Source of the DNA: Rothia nasimurium
GTDB lineage: Bacteria > Actinomycetota > Actinomycetes > Actinomycetales > Micrococcaceae
DNA: 64,000 bases
Reading direction: 5' to 3'
Assembly: GCF_928381705.1 (NCBI RefSeq)
Contig: NZ_CAKMSR010000006.1
Span: 1-64,000, forward strand
Part shown: positions 61,557 through 64,000 of the stretch, in pieces
How positions within the stretch are numbered: position 1 is the first letter of the stretch
Layout of the letters: every line of letters starts with the position of its first letter
Translations under genes and position numbers: made by a program
The notes under the pieces: model-generated
Told to the model about the DNA's origin: nothing
Databases searched by the model: none
The model's input: only the letters and a program-made list of their open reading frames with translations

Positions 61557-62081
61557 TTAACTTCTAAGAAACTTGGCGTAATGTTGCCTAGCCTTAGCCA
61601 GCTTGGGATTGATGACGGCCATACAGTAGCCCTGGTAGGGATTCAGGGCGTAGTAGTTCTGATGGTAGGCCTCAGCCTCGTAGAAAGTGCCCAGGGGCTC
61701 TACCACCGTGACGATGGGCTGATCCCACAGCTTCTGTGCCCTGCCAATGGCTGCTTCAAAGAGAGCCTTCTGCTCATCATTCTCGTAGTAGAGGGCCGAG
61801 CGGTACTGGGGGCCAGCGTCCGCTCCCTGACGATCCCAGCTGGTGGGATCGTGCGAAGTGAAGAAGATATCGAGCACGGTTTCGGCCGGAATGACGGTCT
61901 CATCGAACTCGACCTTGACCACCTCAACGTGGCCGGTGCTACCTGAACAGACCTCCCGGTAGGTGGGGTTATCGACGTGCCCACCGGTGTAGCCACAGAT
62001 GCTAGCGGTTATTCCTTCAAACTGGCGGTATACGGCGTCGATGCACCAGAAGCACCCGCCGCCAACGACAAAACTTTGCAT
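61557..62081 (-). CDS. msrA: Peptide methionine sulfoxide reductase MsrA
   Basis: Repairs oxidised methionine (S-epimer), 174 aa. The catalytic GGGCFWCIDAVY sits at the N-terminus, and GYTGGHVDNPTYREVCSGSTGH follows in two blocks. ATG at 62081 (AGGAAAT upstream) gives MQSFVVGGGCFWC; the longer open frame upstream is spurious. Divergent from the Nif3-family gene. Confidence 0.95.
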   Translation of the reverse strand: MQSFVVGGGCFWCIDAVYRQFEGITASICGYTGGHVDNPTYREVCSGSTGHVEVVKVEFDETVIPAETVLDIFFTSHDPTSWDRQGADAGPQYRSALYYENDEQKALFEAAIGRAQKLWDQPIVTVVEPLGTFYEAEAYHQNYYALNPYQGYCMAVINPKLAKARQHYAKFLRS

Positions 62082-62146
62082 ATTTCCTGTAACCCGGCAG
62101 GGGTAACTCTTATTCCCAGTACAAGGGCGCATGACACAATAGGGGC

Positions 62147-63043
62147 ATGACTGAACTGAAAACACCCACCCTAAGCGATGTAACCCGTGCCTTCCACGAG
62201 ATTTTCCCACCCGATATTGCCGAGAAATGGGATGCTGCCGGTCTGGTAGTTGGACGAGCTGACGCTCCTGTGACCACTCTTGGGTTTGCCGTGGATGCCA
62301 CCGTGGCAACTGCCCGCGAAGCTGTAGAAAAAGGCGCAGGGCTACTCATCACCCACCACCCCCTGCTCATGCGTGGTGCCTCTTTCCTGCCCGACACCGA
62401 CTATAAGGGCGAGGTTGTTCACACCCTCATTGAGGGAAGGTGCGGATTGCTGGGGGCCCACACCAACGTGGACTCAGCCCCGCACGGCACCAACGAGGCC
62501 TTTATGAACAAGCTGGGCATCACCGACACCGAGATTCTGGCAGAGGAAGAGACCGTACAGATTGATGGGGCGGACGTTCGCGTCGGCATCGGGCGCGTTG
62601 GCAGTCTGCCTGCCCCCGTCAGCCTCAAGGAACTGGCTGAAAAAATTGCTGACTTTCTGCCGGCAACCGCCGGCGGTCTACGCATCGCAGGCCGGCCCGA
62701 CCAGAGCGTCCAAAAAATTGCCCTCTGCACCGGGGCAGGCGATTCCCTCTTTGGCGATGCCCGCGCATCGGGTGCGGACGTCTACATCACCGCCGACCTG
62801 CGCCACCACCCGGCCTCAGAAGCCCGCGAACAGGCCCTCATCAGCGGCGGCACCCCGGCCCTGATTGACTGCTCCCACTACGCCAGCGAATGGCTCTGGA
62901 TGGACGGGGCCGCCCGCCTTATCACCGAAAAACTGGAGGAGCGAGGCTTTACTATCGATACCTACGTCTCGATTCTCAACACCGACCCCTGGGACTTCAC
63001 CGTCTCCACCGGGCAGGTCGCAGGCTCAGCCTCCACCCGCTAG
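62147..63043 (+). CDS. Nif3-like dinuclear metal-centre protein
   Basis: 298-aa member of the NIF3/DUF34 family (YbgI/YqfO), often annotated GTP cyclohydrolase I type 2 homologue. Metal-binding His are in LLITHHPLLMRGASF and GAHTNVDSA, and the C-terminal DCSHYASEW. The true function of the family is unsettled. An AATAGGGGC element lies immediately before the ATG, so the transcript may have a very short leader. Convergent to yaaA with a 5-bp gap. Confidence 0.9.
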   Translation: MTELKTPTLSDVTRAFHEIFPPDIAEKWDAAGLVVGRADAPVTTLGFAVDATVATAREAVEKGAGLLITHHPLLMRGASFLPDTDYKGEVVHTLIEGRCGLLGAHTNVDSAPHGTNEAFMNKLGITDTEILAEEETVQIDGADVRVGIGRVGSLPAPVSLKELAEKIADFLPATAGGLRIAGRPDQSVQKIALCTGAGDSLFGDARASGADVYITADLRHHPASEAREQALISGGTPALIDCSHYASEWLWMDGAARLITEKLEERGFTIDTYVSILNTDPWDFTVSTGQVAGSASTR

Positions 63044-63048
63044 GAGCC

Positions 63049-63816
63049 CTACTCCCTCACCAGAAGAGTCAGGGTACCCGGCTTCTTCTCGGTGGGGGAG
63101 AGCAGCTCCACCTCAAAACCGGGGGCAAGAGCCTCAGCCAATTCACCGGCATCCTCAATCCCGGTCAGGTTCTCCTGCACCAGGTAGCGGCCCAGCAGGC
63201 CCCGGTAATGCTTAGCCATATGCGAGACCACCTTGCGGCCACCGTCAGCCGCCACCCTCTCCACCCGAACCAACAGATGACGCTGCGGGGCGGGCGTCCA
63301 CGCCTTTGCGTAGGCAGCAGAGCGGCCGTCCACCACCAGTTGGCCCCCGGCCAAATCATCCAAGGGGCGTTTGAGCTCGCTCTTCCAAAACTTAGCCAGA
63401 TCCCCAATCTCACCCAGCTTCGTGCCCATCGACAGCCGGTAGGCCGGAATCATATCGGTAAGACCCACTGCACCCCAGGCTGCAGATATCACCACAACAG
63501 CCCTATCAGCCCGCGCCCGCGCGTCCGCCCCCAAAGAACCGTACCCAAAAGCCTCAAACAAAACCCCCGAATACACCTCGGACGCAGGCGCCGCCGGCTC
63601 CGACCACAACCGAGTATTCCGCTCAACCTCAGCCAGCAAGGACGGACCCACCTTCAACAGCTGCCCTGCATCGGGCAAACCGCTCACCCGCACCAACTCA
63701 TCCACCACGGTCTCGCGAGCCCCCGTCAACTCAGGAGCCAACAACTCACCCAACTCAACCCCGGAACCAGATGTGGCAGGAGTCTTACCCTCAGACGGCG
63801 GAAACAAAATCAACAT
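63049..63816 (-). CDS. yaaA: YaaA/DUF328 family protein
   Basis: 255-aa protein of the YaaA family; in E. coli YaaA lowers free iron and DNA damage under peroxide stress and binds DNA. The start ATG at 63816 gives MLILFPPSEGKTP, the family N-terminus. YSGVLFEAFGYGSL and VVISAAWGAVGLTDMIPAYR are conserved blocks, as is VVSHMAKHYRGLLGRYL. The longer frame upstream crosses the rnpB gene antisense and is discarded. Confidence 0.88.
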   Translation of the reverse strand: MLILFPPSEGKTPATSGSGVELGELLAPELTGARETVVDELVRVSGLPDAGQLLKVGPSLLAEVERNTRLWSEPAAPASEVYSGVLFEAFGYGSLGADARARADRAVVVISAAWGAVGLTDMIPAYRLSMGTKLGEIGDLAKFWKSELKRPLDDLAGGQLVVDGRSAAYAKAWTPAPQRHLLVRVERVAADGGRKVVSHMAKHYRGLLGRYLVQENLTGIEDAGELAEALAPGFEVELLSPTEKKPGTLTLLVRE

Positions 63817-63830
63817 ACCCACCAGTGTAG

Positions 63831-63836
63831 TAAAGT
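63831..63836 (+). promoter_or_regulatory. Candidate -10 element for rnpB
   Basis: TAAAGT about 9 bp before the presumed 5' end of the RNase P RNA, the same hexamer as before smc and rimM. Confidence 0.4.
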
Positions 63837-63844
63837 AGAACCCC

Positions 63845-64000
63845 AGAACGGGACGCCCAGGCAATCGCGCAGCGCACAAACGCTTCGAGGAAAGTCCGGG
63901 CTCCACAGCACAGGGTGGTCGATAACGTCGACTCAGGGTAACCTGCAGGCCAGTGCCACAGAAAACAAACCGCCCCACCACGACGGGGTAAGGGTGAAAA
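63845..64000 (+). ncRNA. rnpB: RNase P RNA (5' part, truncated by window end)
   Basis: Catalytic RNA of RNase P, which matures tRNA 5' ends. The universally conserved 5' core is present: GAGGAAAGTCCGGGCTCC (near 63886-63903), then ACAGCACAGGGTGGT and later GGGTAAGGGTGAAA near the end. These match bacterial type A RNase P RNA. The start is estimated from the TAAAGT box; the 3' half lies outside the window. Confidence 0.92.

Noticed and set aside
63817-63981. Upstream extension of yaaA to 63981
   Set aside because: It would run antisense through rnpB and precede the canonical MLILFPPSEGK start.
1-64000. CRISPR array, prophage or transposon
   Set aside because: No regularly spaced repeats, cas genes, phage structural genes or transposases were seen in either strand.

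Overview
The window comes from a high-GC Gram-positive chromosome of the Actinomycetota, most likely the family Micrococcaceae and quite possibly Rothia (genus inferred, not proven). The evidence is the conserved actinobacterial gene order (smc/ftsY, ffh/rpsP/KH/rimM/trmD/rplS/lepB/rnhB/DUF2469/yraN/comM/dprA/xerC, fabD-fabH-acpP-fabF-DUF3145, aceE-DUF3052), frequent GTG starts, Tat signal peptides, and a fused OleBC like that known from Micrococcus. I see no insertion sequence, prophage, CRISPR array or broken gene.

Layout. 1-2.7 kb: an AnsP-type amino-acid permease and the DNA glycosylase mutM. 2.8-7.6 kb (minus strand): a compact oleA-oleBC-oleD operon for head-to-head long-chain olefin synthesis, lying between mutM and smc. 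7.8-16.8 kb: smc, an MFS exporter, ftsY, the nitrogen genes amtB-glnB behind an array of GlnR-like sites, and an exonuclease III gene. 17.2-25.1 kb: an oligopeptide ABC importer with a fused double ATPase and two tandem paralogous Tat-lipoprotein binding proteins. 25.3-34.0 kb: ffh, a Nudix hydrolase, an unrecognised 643-residue protein, a NarL-type two-component system and an ABC-2 exporter.

34.2-42.9 kb: the ribosome/tRNA-modification/secretion block (rpsP, khpA, rimM, trmD, rplS, two lepB, rnhB, DUF2469). It is split between khpA and rimM by a two-gene McrBC-like type IV restriction cassette (34.9-38.2 kb). The first ~770 bp of mcrB is strikingly AT-rich, and the cassette is bounded by strong hairpins. 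43.2-48.1 kb: yraN, comM, dprA, xerC and DUF3145. 48.2-55.0 kb (minus): the FAS-II operon fabD-fabH-acpP-fabF, then pyruvate dehydrogenase aceE further upstream. 55.4-64 kb: DUF3052, tRNA-Val(TAC), a small Tat-secreted protein with a mini membrane protein, gnd, a GT2-like glycosyltransferase, cysE, cysK, msrA, a Nif3-family protein, yaaA, and the 5' part of rnpB running off the end.

Functional links. FAS-II and aceE supply acyl chains and acetyl units, which in turn feed OleA. The SRP GTPase (ffh), its receptor (ftsY) and two signal peptidases form the export pathway. AmtB and GlnB form the ammonium uptake and sensing pair. DprA and ComM-like genes suggest DNA uptake or processing. A 9-mer, GGCGTCCGC, recurs about 20 times on both strands, far above what composition predicts.
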